DNA of 64,000 nucleotides, taken from Nostoc sp. FACHB-110 (GTDB lineage Bacteria > Cyanobacteriota > Cyanobacteriia > Cyanobacteriales > Nostocaceae). Where the stretch lies: NCBI RefSeq assembly GCF_014697425.1, contig NZ_JACJRU010000009.1, positions 1-64,000 on the forward strand. Direction: 5' to 3'. A model generated the notes under the pieces. That model was not told the origin of the DNA. It made no database searches and saw only the letters and a list, made by a program, of their open reading frames with translations. Shown piece after piece: positions 17,446-26,891 of the stretch; the first letter of the stretch is position 1, and each line of letters begins with the position of its first letter. The position numbers and the translations under genes were made by a program.

Positions 17446-17558
17446 AAATTATATAAGTTTTTATCTCACGCAAAGGCAAGGCAGCGCGTTGGGCGGCTCT
17501 GCCGACTTGAAGCGACTGCCGCGCAAAGGCGCAAAGAAGGAGTTTTGCAAGAAGTGTA

Positions 17559-17768
17559 TTGAGGCTTTGAGATTGAATGTTGAGGTTCTGAGGTTGAACG
17601 TTGAGGTTTTGAGCTTGAACTTTGAGGCTTTGAGGTTAAACGTTGAGGTTTTGAACTTGAACGTTGAGGTTTTGAACTAAAACGTTGAGGTTCTGAACTA
17701 AAACGTTGAGGCTTTGAACTTGAACGTTGAACCTTTGAGGCTGAACGTTAAGGTTTTGAACTAAAAAT
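17559..17768. repeat. Ten tandem 21-bp repeats between kdpA and kdpB
   Basis: Ten consecutive 21-bp units with consensus close to TTGAGGTTTTGAACTTGAAC plus G; the units differ at a few positions. Each unit can itself be seen as three degenerate heptamers. They fill most of the 349-bp kdpA-kdpB gap (17446-17794), which contains no gene. A plus-strand open frame through them is only a by-product of the 21-bp period. On the kdp mRNA they would form an extended C/A-rich spacer. Confidence 0.92.
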
Positions 17769-17794
17769 TTCAAGCTCGACCAATGACCAATGAC

Positions 17795-19540
17795 TCATCC
17801 AATCCCTTTGGCTATCCAAAACGCTTCACCGATGGGGCCAAATGCGAGAACGGGAAAGAATGTGAGTGCGCCGAGGATTAAAATTACGCCTGCGGTTACG
17901 CCTGTAAATAGTCCAGTGTCGGTGCGTAATGTACCAGCCGTGAGCGGAACTGCTTGTTTGCGGAACATACTATCTGCGAGTAATAGCAAACCAATAATGG
18001 GAATGTAACGTCCTGCTAATAGGCTGAAGCAAGTACTGAGGTTCCACCACAAAGCGGTGACAGTGGTTTTTGCACCAGTAGCAATAGCAATGGGTGAGGG
18101 TTGAGAGTCACCTAAACCTTCAAAACCCGAACCGTTGTTAGCCGCAGCCGAGGCATATTCGTAAATAACTTGAGCAAAACCATGAAAGCCGGGGTTACTT
18201 ATTCCTGCTAGTTGGTCGGGAAATGCTAAGGCGATTCCCGCAGGAATCATAATTGAGATGGGGTGAACTAAAAGAATCAGAAAACTCGCCAGCACCACCT
18301 CACGCTTTTCAATTTTGCGTCCGAGAAATTCTGGTGTGCGCCCAACCATTAAACCTGTGACGAATACAGCCAAAATTAAATAAGCAAATAAATAAGCTGT
18401 TCCCGTACCTTGTCCACCCCAAATGATTTGCAGAAACATATTCGAGAGGGTGACAAAACCACCGTTAGGCATAAAGGAATCATGCAGACTATTTACAGCA
18501 CCGCACATGGTTCCGGTTGTACTGACGGCGAACAATATAGACTGCGCCCAACCAAACCGGACTTCTTTACCTTCTAAATTCGGTTGTGTGCTTCCGAGTA
18601 GGGCATTGACGGCGGGATTACCGTTATATTCGCCAATGGCAGTGATAATAATAAAGCCAATATAAATCACGCCCACCATGCCATAGACTAACCAGGCTTG
18701 TTTAATGTTGTTAGCAAATACGCCATAGGTGTAAATCAAGGCTGTGGGAATTGATAACATCGCCACAATTTGAATTAAGTTAGAAAATCCGTTGGGATTT
18801 TCAAAAGGATGGGCTGAATTGATGGCAAAAAAGCCGCCGCCGTTTTCGCCTAGTTGTTTGATGATTTCAAAATGGGCAACAGGGCCGCGCGCGATCGCTT
18901 GACTAATATTAGGATCTTCTAAAGTGGGGAACACAACAGGCCCGGCTAAGGTTTCCGGTACACCCGCCGCCATCAGGGCAATCCCACCGACAATACATAT
19001 AGGTAACAAAACCCGTGTAATTGAGCGAATCAAATCTACATAAAAATTACCCAACGGTCTACCAGTCAAACCGCGAATAAAAGCAATCCCCACCGCTAAC
19101 CCAGTCGCCGCCGAGGTGAACATATGATAACCAAGTCCCCACATTTGGCTGGCATAGCTGAGGTATGTCTCACCAGAGTAGTGCTGTTGGTTAGTGTTAG
19201 TAATAAAAGATATGGTAGTGTGCAGTGCTGTATCCCAAGTTGGCGCGTCTATCTGCGTAGGATTAAAAGGCAACCATCCTTGATTCATGATAATGAAAAA
19301 TATCAGCAACCCCATCACTACGTTGCTGTACAAAATAGCTCTGGCATATTGCCAACCTGTCATATTTTCTTTAGCAGCAACGCCCACCAAAGAGTACAGC
19401 ACGCGTTCAACTGGATTTAAAATTGAGTCGAGAAATGTGCGCTGTTCTAGGTAAACCCGCGCCAGATATCGCCCAAAAAAGGGAGTAATCGCTACGACAA
19501 TGAGTAGCGTTAAGGTTATTTGAATCCATCCTTGGAGCAT
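17795..19540 (-). CDS. kdpA: K+-transporting ATPase potassium-binding subunit A
   Basis: 581 residues with about ten transmembrane helices, opening [20 protein letters not shown]. The four selectivity-filter-like loops of KdpA are visible: [15 protein letters not shown] is represented by [18 protein letters not shown], then [34 protein letters not shown] and [16 protein letters not shown]. KdpA is the potassium channel-like subunit of KdpFABC. It is the first gene of the leftward kdp operon. The 272-bp gap to the divergent sensor kinase gene probably contains promoters for both. Confidence 0.97.
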   Translation of the reverse strand: MLQGWIQITLTLLIVVAITPFFGRYLARVYLEQRTFLDSILNPVERVLYSLVGVAAKENMTGWQYARAILYSNVVMGLLIFFIIMNQGWLPFNPTQIDAPTWDTALHTTISFITNTNQQHYSGETYLSYASQMWGLGYHMFTSAATGLAVGIAFIRGLTGRPLGNFYVDLIRSITRVLLPICIVGGIALMAAGVPETLAGPVVFPTLEDPNISQAIARGPVAHFEIIKQLGENGGGFFAINSAHPFENPNGFSNLIQIVAMLSIPTALIYTYGVFANNIKQAWLVYGMVGVIYIGFIIITAIGEYNGNPAVNALLGSTQPNLEGKEVRFGWAQSILFAVSTTGTMCGAVNSLHDSFMPNGGFVTLSNMFLQIIWGGQGTGTAYLFAYLILAVFVTGLMVGRTPEFLGRKIEKREVVLASFLILLVHPISIMIPAGIALAFPDQLAGISNPGFHGFAQVIYEYASAAANNGSGFEGLGDSQPSPIAIATGAKTTVTALWWNLSTCFSLLAGRYIPIIGLLLLADSMFRKQAVPLTAGTLRTDTGLFTGVTAGVILILGALTFFPVLAFGPIGEAFWIAKGIG

Positions 19541-19812
19541 GATTTATACCATTTTTCAACGCAGAGGTTTTATGGATTTAATTAGATCGTCAATTGATTG
19601 GCTAATAAAAACAAGATATAGAATATATAATTTGATGTTTATTCTTTCTATATCTAATGTTTAGTGTGTTTATATATCAACTAAACGCCAGTAAATTTTC
19701 ATAAGATTAACTTAGGAATTTAACGTCTTCATCACCAACAGACTGTAAAAATACTCTGCGTTACTCCGCGTAAACCTCCGCGTTACTCTGCGTTTAAAAA
19801 AGTTACTAATTT

Positions 19813-20898
19813 ATGCAAAGCAATACAAAAAACACACAATTGAGCAGATTAGCAGTCATATTTAGCCTATTTGTGGGCGTGATTTTGATGGAGTTTGAAA
19901 CACCAACGGAGTATGTGTTTGGCTATTTATACACAGGGCCAATATTATTAACTAACTCCTGGTTTGGAGGCATTGCGACTTTTCAAGCAACATTAATTGC
20001 TGTGAGTTTAACAATGTTAAATCTTTTTTGGCCTGCTGGTGAAGTGATTAAGACATCAACATTTGCCAGTCGAGCGATCGCCGCAATGGCTTTGATTGTC
20101 ACAGGGGTATTAAGCGATCGCTTGCGTCGTTCTCAAGAAGCGATCGCCCTCACCCGTGCTAAACTAGAATCGCAAGAAGAATTAGTCAAACTCCGCGAAG
20201 ATTTTGCCTCGACACTTACCCATGATTTAAAAACGCCATTACTAGGCGCAATTGAAACAATCAAAGCTTTTCAACAAGAAAAATTTGGTACAGTTTCACC
20301 CACTCAGCAACAAGTTTTAGATACAATGGCACGCAGCCATAAAACATCTTTACAACTGTTAGAAACGTTATTAGATATCTATCGCAACGATACAGAAGGT
20401 TTAAAACTAGATTTAGTAGCTGTAGATTTAACCGAGTTAGCACAAGAAGTGGCGAGTAGTTTAATCGGATTAGCCGCCAACCGTCGAGTGCATCTTGCCG
20501 TGAGTTATGGTGATTCTGATTGGCGACGTGCGTTGTGGGTACAAGGCGATGCACTACAACTACAACGAGTTTTGAATAATCTGTTGGTGAATGCAATTAA
20601 TCATTCGCGGCGTGGTGAAAGAGTAGAAGTAGTCTTAGAAGGACAAGCCTCTTATCAGGTGGTGAAAATTTTAGATACAGGCGCAGGAATTGGGATAGAA
20701 CAGTTTCCCTATTTATTTGAAAGATTTTACCAAGGCCATAGCCAGCGTCAAGCCAAAGGTTCAGGGTTAGGGCTTTATCTGTCTCGCCAAATTATTGAAG
20801 CTCATGGAGGTATAATTTGGGCAGAGAATAGAGTACCCAGTGGTGCGATGTTTGCTTTTAAATTGCCTGTTTATCCATTTCAATCTCTAAGTGTGTGA
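19813..20898 (+). CDS. Membrane sensor histidine kinase
   Basis: 361 residues. The N-terminus has about three transmembrane helices (for example AVIFSLFVGVILMEF and ASRAIAAMALIVTGVL). A coiled linker is followed by the dimerisation domain with the H-box STLTHDLKTPLLG (His near 137) and a complete ATPase domain: LNNLLVNAINHS (N), DTGAGIG (G1), FERFYQ (F) and GSGLGLYL (G2). It is divergent from kdpA and has no KdpD universal-stress or N-terminal ATP-binding domain. A link to potassium is therefore suggested only by position. The response regulator gene follows within two bases. Confidence 0.9.
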   Translation: MQSNTKNTQLSRLAVIFSLFVGVILMEFETPTEYVFGYLYTGPILLTNSWFGGIATFQATLIAVSLTMLNLFWPAGEVIKTSTFASRAIAAMALIVTGVLSDRLRRSQEAIALTRAKLESQEELVKLREDFASTLTHDLKTPLLGAIETIKAFQQEKFGTVSPTQQQVLDTMARSHKTSLQLLETLLDIYRNDTEGLKLDLVAVDLTELAQEVASSLIGLAANRRVHLAVSYGDSDWRRALWVQGDALQLQRVLNNLLVNAINHSRRGERVEVVLEGQASYQVVKILDTGAGIGIEQFPYLFERFYQGHSQRQAKGSGLGLYLSRQIIEAHGGIIWAENRVPSGAMFAFKLPVYPFQSLSV

Positions 20899-20899
20899 A

Positions 20900-21586
20900 A
20901 TGTCCTCGAACCCAATTAAAATTTTGCTTGTTGAGGACGATGAACTGTTCCGCTTAGGTTTGCGCGTGCGATTACAGCAAGAACCAGATTTAGAGATTGT
21001 CGCTGAAGCTGAAGATGGTGAAACCGCGATTGAATTAATCAAGCAAATTCTTGTAGATGTGGTGCTGTTAGATATAGGTTTACCGGGAATTGGCGGAATC
21101 GAAGCTTGTCAACAAATTAAACAGCAAAATCCGCAATTACCAGTTTTAGTTTTGACTTCTCACTCACAAAAACCTTTAATTACGCGGTTAATTGAAATAG
21201 GCGTACAAGGCTATTGTCTCAAAGGAATTCCTGCCGAAAAATTACTTTTAGCACTGCGTTCTGTGGCGGCGGGTGCTTCCTGGTGGGATGCAACCGCCAC
21301 ACAAGAAATTCGTTCTTCTTTAGTTGGGGAATTAACATCACCTGAGTTAGAAACTACCCAACTTTCTCATCCTTTAACACAGCGCGAACAAGAAATTTTA
21401 TCGCTGTTAGCCGCAGGTAAAACTAATCAAGAAATTGCTCATGCACTGTATATTGCACCTGGCACAGTACGGGTACATATTCATGCCATTTTACAAAAAT
21501 TAGAAGTGAGCGATCGCACTCAAGCTGTAGTTGTTGCCTTACAAAAACGCTTAATTAAAGGAAATTCGCCAAGCACACATATTTGA
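20900..21586 (+). CDS. NarL/LuxR-type response regulator
   Basis: About 228 residues. The receiver domain (1-120) has the acidic pair LLVEDDELF, the phospho-acceptor in VVLLDIGLPG (Asp near 57), LVLTSHS and the lysine in YCLKGIP. The C-terminal LuxR-type HTH has LTQREQEILSLLAAGKTNQE and IAHALYIAPGTVRVHIHAIL. ATG 20900 was chosen because it follows the kinase stop (20896-20898) by one base; an earlier in-frame GTG at 20891 overlaps the kinase. The pair forms a two-component system that may control kdp or other genes. Confidence 0.92.
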   Translation: MSSNPIKILLVEDDELFRLGLRVRLQQEPDLEIVAEAEDGETAIELIKQILVDVVLLDIGLPGIGGIEACQQIKQQNPQLPVLVLTSHSQKPLITRLIEIGVQGYCLKGIPAEKLLLALRSVAAGASWWDATATQEIRSSLVGELTSPELETTQLSHPLTQREQEILSLLAAGKTNQEIAHALYIAPGTVRVHIHAILQKLEVSDRTQAVVVALQKRLIKGNSPSTHI

Positions 21587-21667
21587 TTTGTGAATCAGTA
21601 GTAGTGCAAAATATTTGGGATATTTTCTCACTTCTGGAATCTTAGGCTGTATGATCAAAAAATAATC

Positions 21668-21726
21668 CAATACGGTTCAGTTACGGGTATTTGTGATGTT
21701 TGGTGAATCTGTAGAGACGTTGCATT
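21668..21726. repeat. Repeat element C, partial copy
   Basis: About 59 bp starting CAATACGGTTCAGTTACGGG and ending GAGACGTTGCATT. It is nearly identical to the left half of the complete element at 24233-24347, but the right half and its inverted end are missing. Between the two copies lie a hypothetical gene and a serine hydrolase gene. Confidence 0.7.
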
Positions 21727-21778
21727 AGACTTATCCGCAAAACGTAAATGCTTACTGTGAATGATTTTGAGCAATTAC

Positions 21779-22414
21779 TCAAAAGCCAAACACAAAAATT
21801 AGACGATAATCATTGCAAAAGCGAAGCATCGGCAACAAATGTTCATCGTAAAACTCAAGTATTTCCTCGCGGCTCACTCTACCGCGTGGTACAAAATCAG
21901 CTTCATTATATAAGCTGTCTCGCCATTCGGTAAAAGCAGCAAGATGTTGCTCTAATCCCCCTACCCAAAAGTCTTTTAAAGGGGTAACGCAAAAGTCTTC
22001 TAACTTGATTCGGGAGTATAGTAGTTGTTGTATAGCCTCTGTTGACTGTACTCGTTTACCAAATCCAGGTATCAAGATGTCCGCAATTAGATCTGGCATT
22101 TTAGAGCAATATTCATACGGCGCATAATCTACTGTTTCCACGTTTTGAATGGCGGTGAGAATTGGGAGAGCAATTCTATCGGGTAGCTCACCCCCACTAT
22201 TAATACTAGATGCAATCACAGTAGGTCTGTCAGTAGGTTCTGCTCTAGTGTACAAATCTACACCAGGTTTCATAAGAACTTCACGAATTTGTACATCATC
22301 AGCTAGCTCTGATTCCAGTTTATCAACGAGGCGATTGAGGATTTCGTCTGGATAATAGTCATCGTATTCCTTGGGAATAAGTTGCATAATACCGATGCCA
22401 AACCAAAAAGTCAT
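21779..22414 (-). CDS. Hypothetical protein
   Basis: 211 residues, family not recognised. It is acidic and soluble-looking, with conserved-style segments YYPDEILNRLVDKLESELAD, PGFGKRVQSTEAIQQLL and DFVPRGRVSREEILEFYDEH. There are no membrane segments beyond a weak hydrophobic start (MTFWFGIGIMQLIP). It is transcribed away from repeat element C and lies downstream of the serine hydrolase gene with only a short gap (22415-22438), so the two may be co-transcribed. Confidence 0.5.
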   Translation of the reverse strand: MTFWFGIGIMQLIPKEYDDYYPDEILNRLVDKLESELADDVQIREVLMKPGVDLYTRAEPTDRPTVIASSINSGGELPDRIALPILTAIQNVETVDYAPYEYCSKMPDLIADILIPGFGKRVQSTEAIQQLLYSRIKLEDFCVTPLKDFWVGGLEQHLAAFTEWRDSLYNEADFVPRGRVSREEILEFYDEHLLPMLRFCNDYRLIFVFGF

Positions 22415-22438
22415 AAGCTCTAATTATTTAAAAATATT

Positions 22439-24052
22439 TTATTTCACAAATTGAATGTTTCTGACACTTCCATATCCTGCACTCATATTGAATCCAGCAA
22501 CTTGATGAAAGTCATCATGGACAAACTGCAAAGTGATGTCCGTACCTTTCAGTAAATCCTTGTTAATTGGCTTGAGGGTTTCTCGAAGAGAATTTCTTCG
22601 ATTTAGCAGCAACTCTCCGTCTTCTATACTGATTCTGTAGGTGACATCTAACTCTTTGCAATAATACTCTCCTGTAAAATCCATCCACTGTTCAGAATCA
22701 GGAGGAGCAAAGTCTAGCCGTTGGAAAACGTCGCGTGTTTTGCCCTCCCAACAAACGTAAAGATGGGAGGGTTCATCTAAACCTGCCTCTTCAAATTCAA
22801 CATCGGCATTAGAAGGAATATCCATTATTACAAAATGATTTGAACTCACAGGAGAAAGTGTAAAGCTCATTCCAGCAAATTCCACGATTAATTTCCCGTT
22901 CTTTACCAATAACTCCCAAACAATTCCTGTTTTTGGGTTTTGATAAAAGCCAGTCTTGCTCTCTAAATCAATCGATGGAATTTCTCTTATTTGGGTTTGG
23001 CGGCGTACAGATTCTCTGCTTTGCTCAGTAAAGTCATCAACTAAGTAGATATCTGCGACTTTTCTGGCAAGTTCTGGCGGTTCAGGGCTGCCCAAATTTG
23101 ACAAGCAAATTACAGAGAATCTCTGTTTGGGGAATCGAAGCATCTGTGAGCTGTAACCCATCCATCCACCACTGTGGCTGATGGTTTCTAATCCTCGGTA
23201 ATGCCCTATAACTAAACCAAAGGCATAATCTATCCCTTCGCTGCTATTCAATCTTCCAGGTGTAATGATTTCTTCGATCAGGTCTTGCCCATATCCTCCT
23301 AATTTGTTTTGGTAAAAATTCTCATCCCAGATACATAGATCCTCAACTGTAGTATAAATACCACCGTCACCCACGACATCAAGAATAGACATATCAATCC
23401 GAAAGCTACCTTCGTCCCTCACAGAGTAACCAATCGCTCTATTCTTAACAATCCTTGTGAAATCATCGTGAAAGTGAGTTGTCTTCATCCCAAGCGGACT
23501 GAAAATATGCTTATCAGCAAAAACCGCCAGAGATTCTCCGGAGACACGTTTTACAATTTCTGCCAAAAGAAAATATCCTGAGTTGCTGTACAAATGCTCC
23601 TCTCCTGGCTTGAAGTTCAATTCTTTTTGACGAGCTATTAAACCAATGATTTCGTTCTCAGGATACTCATTCTCACATCGCATTCCTGCCAACCCCATGA
23701 GGGTTAGGTAATCACGAATGCCGCTTGTATGGTGAATCAGATGCCGCACAGTAATGGGATACTCATATCTGGGTATCTCTGAAATGTAGATTTGGATCTC
23801 GTCATCTAAAGAAAGTTCCCCCTTTCTTGCAAGTAAAGCAATGCACATCGCTGTAAACTGCTTGGATGTTGAGGCAATATCAAAGACCGAATTTGGAGAA
23901 ATCGTTACGTTGTGTTCTAAGTCAGCGATACCATAGCCGCGCTTATAGACAGTCTCACCATCTTTGATGATGGCTAAAGCAAAACCAGGAGAGCCTGGTT
24001 TATCCCATTCAGAAAATAATTCATCGACTTTATTTGGCGATGGGAGTGTCAT
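22439..24052 (-). CDS. Serine hydrolase, class C beta-lactamase/penicillin-binding-protein family
   Basis: 537 residues. The catalytic domain (about 10-350) shows the SxxK motif in DIASTSKQFTA (Ser near 62), the YxN motif in YSNSGYF and a terminal HSGGWMGYS motif in place of KTG. A typical YGIADLEHN start is present. The C-terminal 170 residues form an extra beta-rich domain found in some hydrolases of this family. There is no clear signal peptide, so it may act in the cytoplasm as an esterase or peptidase rather than as an antibiotic-degrading enzyme; the substrate is unknown. Confidence 0.85.
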   Translation of the reverse strand: MTLPSPNKVDELFSEWDKPGSPGFALAIIKDGETVYKRGYGIADLEHNVTISPNSVFDIASTSKQFTAMCIALLARKGELSLDDEIQIYISEIPRYEYPITVRHLIHHTSGIRDYLTLMGLAGMRCENEYPENEIIGLIARQKELNFKPGEEHLYSNSGYFLLAEIVKRVSGESLAVFADKHIFSPLGMKTTHFHDDFTRIVKNRAIGYSVRDEGSFRIDMSILDVVGDGGIYTTVEDLCIWDENFYQNKLGGYGQDLIEEIITPGRLNSSEGIDYAFGLVIGHYRGLETISHSGGWMGYSSQMLRFPKQRFSVICLSNLGSPEPPELARKVADIYLVDDFTEQSRESVRRQTQIREIPSIDLESKTGFYQNPKTGIVWELLVKNGKLIVEFAGMSFTLSPVSSNHFVIMDIPSNADVEFEEAGLDEPSHLYVCWEGKTRDVFQRLDFAPPDSEQWMDFTGEYYCKELDVTYRISIEDGELLLNRRNSLRETLKPINKDLLKGTDITLQFVHDDFHQVAGFNMSAGYGSVRNIQFVK

Positions 24053-24178
24053 TATTAAAAGCTTGAAAGATTACTTATTTACTTATTATTGTACGAAGCG
24101 TCGATTATTAAGCCATTTTCTTACTTATAAGCACCTGTGTAAGTTTCTTAATACTGTAGAACTCCATCACCCTAGTAA

Positions 24179-24210
24179 AACAGCATTCACTGTCCTGGGC
24201 GAATGCTGTT
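24179..24210 (-). terminator. Hairpin, possible terminator
   Basis: A perfect 10-bp stem, AACAGCATTC / GAATGCTGTT, with a 12-base loop. On the minus strand it is followed by TTTTA, so it could terminate leftward transcription from the NB-ARC gene. With repeat element C (24233-24347), it fills the 312-bp gap 24053-24364, which contains no gene. Confidence 0.5.
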
Positions 24211-24232
24211 AAGGCAGGATGTAGCTCATAGC

Positions 24233-24347
24233 TCAATACGGTTCAGTTACGGGTATTTGTGATGTTTCCGAATCTGTAGAGACGTTGCATTGCAACGTCT
24301 CTACAAAGGTTATCGGTAGGCTAATTATCTTCTTTGAACTGTATTGA
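24233..24347. repeat. Repeat element C, complete copy
   Basis: 115 bp bounded by inverted repeats TCAATACGGTTCA / TGAACTGTATTGA (one mismatch). It has an internal AGAGACGTTGCA / TGCAACGTCTCT hairpin, a motif common in cyanobacterial intergenic regions. A partial copy is at 21668-21726. Confidence 0.75.
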
Positions 24348-24364
24348 ACAATAATTAGCAAATT

Positions 24365-26734
24365 TTAAGTTTTTACTAGCAATTTAATTTTATTAACCTG
24401 CTTAAGCGAATTCATCTCTATAAATATTTGCATAGCTGTTTGAAAATACATCTGACTTTCATCAGTATTGAGCATTTCTTGATAAGTAAGCCCTAATTGA
24501 AAGTAAGCCTCAGCTAAATCGCATTTAGCACCAATATTATCTAAAATTTCAATCGCCTCTGCATGATTAACAATTGCTAATTCAAATTCTGCTTGTTGTC
24601 TATAAATTTCTGCTAAACCATTGAGAGTTTTAGCTTTCACTTGCAGATAATGACTTACTTCGGCAAAATGCAAGGCTTTGCTAAACATTTCTTTAGCTTT
24701 GATAAATTCACCTAAATTAATATAAGTTTGTCCTAAAAGCTGGATGAAATAAGCAAACCTACCTGTATGTGCGCCAAGATTTTCAGCAATGATATTTTTA
24801 TAAGCAACGTTAGCTAAAGAGAAAGCTGCTTCATTTAAGCCTAAATAAGAATTGACTAAGGCTAAACATACGCTGGCTTTTTCAGCCCAACGATGATGTG
24901 CAGTATTTTGAGCAAGATAAATGACTTTTTGAAATAATTGTGCAGATTCTTCTAGTTCCCATAAATCCATTTTGTAGAGACCAATGCTTAAGAGTGAATC
25001 TACCTCTAGCATTCGTAGATAGTAAACTGTATGTTTATTTTCTGGTTGCGGAACAAGTGATTTTAAAGCATTAGTGGCTAAATTAATTGTTTTTTCTTGA
25101 CAAGCGATCGCCTGATTTATCTTACCAGTTATCCAATACAAATCACCTAAAATATTGTAGAGTTCTATGAGTTTATTTTCATCTTGAATATTACTCAAAA
25201 CTTGATTAATTGCGCTCATCACAGGTTGAATCAAACCCATCCGATATAAAGTGCTACCCAGCGGTAAAAACTGTTGCCATTGGTTATTGCGACTTTGAAG
25301 AATTACTTTACCAGCTAATTCAAATTGATTAATTTCAATATAATGATAGTAAGCTTCTAATGCCTGTAAAGCATCGGCAAAATTCGTAATTTTTTGAATA
25401 CTATTTGTCCAAAATTCTGCGGCTTGATGGTTAGTAATTTCCCATTCATCACTTTGGCGTAAACGTGCGATCGCTTCAGCACGAATTACCGGATGTAACC
25501 AGTATTCACCTTTATGACATTCTACCAGCGATCGATTTCTTAAAGACGTAATAATTTGCCGATGTTGTGCCACTGGAACATCCCACAATAAAGCAACCAT
25601 CCCCAGCGATGAAATAGTGGCGACATCTTGATAGCGATAACAACCCAAGCGACAAAGCAAGCGATAAGCTTGAGTATCAAGTGCTTGTAAGCGATTAATT
25701 TGACTAACTGCTAAATTTTTTAAGTCTGTGACTGCTAATAAATCTGCATTATTTTCTCGCCAGTAAGCAGTGATGTCACCGTCAAAATCTTCCGCAATTG
25801 CACCACAGAGAATTCCCATTGCTTTGGCATTTCCGCCGTAAGCATGGTGCATCATTTGGAGAGTTGACGCATCAATAGTTAAACCACGACTGCTAAAAAA
25901 TTCTTGCCATGCCGCTTGCGCCAAACCAGGAAGGCGATAATGATGAATATTAACACTCGGTTCACACAAGCGATCGCGGCTAGTAATCAAAGTCACAGAC
26001 TGCACATTCGCATCAGCTAAAACCCGCAACAGTTCTACATAGCTACGGTGTTCGCAAATCAACCGACCTTCACTATCTAACGCTGGTTCAAGGTTGTCAA
26101 TTAACACCCCAATACGTCGAGTGTGTAGTTGACGTTTTAGCCTTCCTAAAGTTACGCCAAACTCTACCCCCGGTTCTTCGTGAAAATCCTGCTTCAGCCA
26201 TTCTTCTACAACGCGTTCTGCTGAGGTGATATTTTGTGTTTCCTGCGCCATCAGCAGTTCTAAAACCAAATCAAACTCTTGATGCAGATATTGTTGTGCT
26301 AGGGTAGTTTTGCCTAATCCTCCCTCACCTTGAATGACAATGACTTTTGCACCTTGACTCACCAACGCATTCAAATGTGCGATCGCATCTTCTCTCCCTA
26401 TAAAATTAGTATCTACTACTTTTGCTGGGATAATCGGCGTAGAGTAATCTAATAAATGAGAAATTCGGCTAGCTTTTTTGAGACAACGTTCTAAAGTAGC
26501 GCGACAATTACCTTTAGTAATTTTCTCCCGCAGAACTTTTGACAGCAACTTCCACAACTGCGAACCAACATCCTTGGCGTGTCCTTCTGTACAGCCATAG
26601 TCATTGGCAATATCCAGATATTTTCTACCCAACCAAACCTGCTGAAGAATAACTTTTTGCAAATCGCTCAACCGTTCCCCAGTTTGAGCCGGAATTATGG
26701 TATCTAACCAAGCCAATGCTGCTTCAGCATCCAT
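24365..26734 (-). CDS. NB-ARC STAND ATPase with TPR sensor
   Basis: 789 residues. The N-terminal region (1-85) is a helical domain with an HTH-like segment (LGRKYLDIANDYGCTEGHAK), common in cyanobacterial NB-ARC proteins. The ATPase module starts at FIGREDAIAHL, with Walker A QGEGGLGKTTLAQ (near 135-145), a Walker-B-like IGVLIDNLEP, and LITSRDR. A winged-helix segment follows (LWDVPVAQHRQI). The C-terminal 350 residues are TPR units, such as KAKEMFSKALHFAEVSHYLQ. STAND proteins act as ligand-triggered switches, and some are antiphage sensors; no toxic effector domain is obvious here, so the role is open. Confidence 0.82.
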   Translation of the reverse strand: MDAEAALAWLDTIIPAQTGERLSDLQKVILQQVWLGRKYLDIANDYGCTEGHAKDVGSQLWKLLSKVLREKITKGNCRATLERCLKKASRISHLLDYSTPIIPAKVVDTNFIGREDAIAHLNALVSQGAKVIVIQGEGGLGKTTLAQQYLHQEFDLVLELLMAQETQNITSAERVVEEWLKQDFHEEPGVEFGVTLGRLKRQLHTRRIGVLIDNLEPALDSEGRLICEHRSYVELLRVLADANVQSVTLITSRDRLCEPSVNIHHYRLPGLAQAAWQEFFSSRGLTIDASTLQMMHHAYGGNAKAMGILCGAIAEDFDGDITAYWRENNADLLAVTDLKNLAVSQINRLQALDTQAYRLLCRLGCYRYQDVATISSLGMVALLWDVPVAQHRQIITSLRNRSLVECHKGEYWLHPVIRAEAIARLRQSDEWEITNHQAAEFWTNSIQKITNFADALQALEAYYHYIEINQFELAGKVILQSRNNQWQQFLPLGSTLYRMGLIQPVMSAINQVLSNIQDENKLIELYNILGDLYWITGKINQAIACQEKTINLATNALKSLVPQPENKHTVYYLRMLEVDSLLSIGLYKMDLWELEESAQLFQKVIYLAQNTAHHRWAEKASVCLALVNSYLGLNEAAFSLANVAYKNIIAENLGAHTGRFAYFIQLLGQTYINLGEFIKAKEMFSKALHFAEVSHYLQVKAKTLNGLAEIYRQQAEFELAIVNHAEAIEILDNIGAKCDLAEAYFQLGLTYQEMLNTDESQMYFQTAMQIFIEMNSLKQVNKIKLLVKT

Positions 26735-26848
26735 TATGTAACGACGAGGGTAGCCTACATTTTAGTCTACAGCGTCAGTGCCACAATTTTCGGAAAATTT
26801 TCCTCAGGCAACAGAAAACAGTGAATAGTTCTTACAAATGAAGTTTAT

Positions 26849-26888
26849 CCCCCTGCCCCCTGCCCCCTGCCTTCTGCCTCCTGCCTCC
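26849..26888. repeat. CCCCCTG-type heptamer repeat
   Basis: About five to six degenerate heptamers (CCCCCTG, then CCTTCTG and CCTCCTG) directly downstream of the LptF/G stop codon. Similar tracts occur near 7680-7705 and 30770-30800. These are short tandemly repeated heptamers of the Nostoc type with no coding role. Confidence 0.7.
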
Positions 26889-26891
26889 TTA

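Noticed and set aside
17435..17680. Plus-strand open frame with a repeated LNVEVL pattern
   Set aside because: It is produced by the 21-bp tandem repeats, whose period is a multiple of three; no start signals support it.
19124..19420. Plus-strand frames antisense to kdpA and kdpB (including 16346-16933)
   Set aside because: They are antisense to strongly conserved ATPase genes, have no start signals and no recognisable family features.
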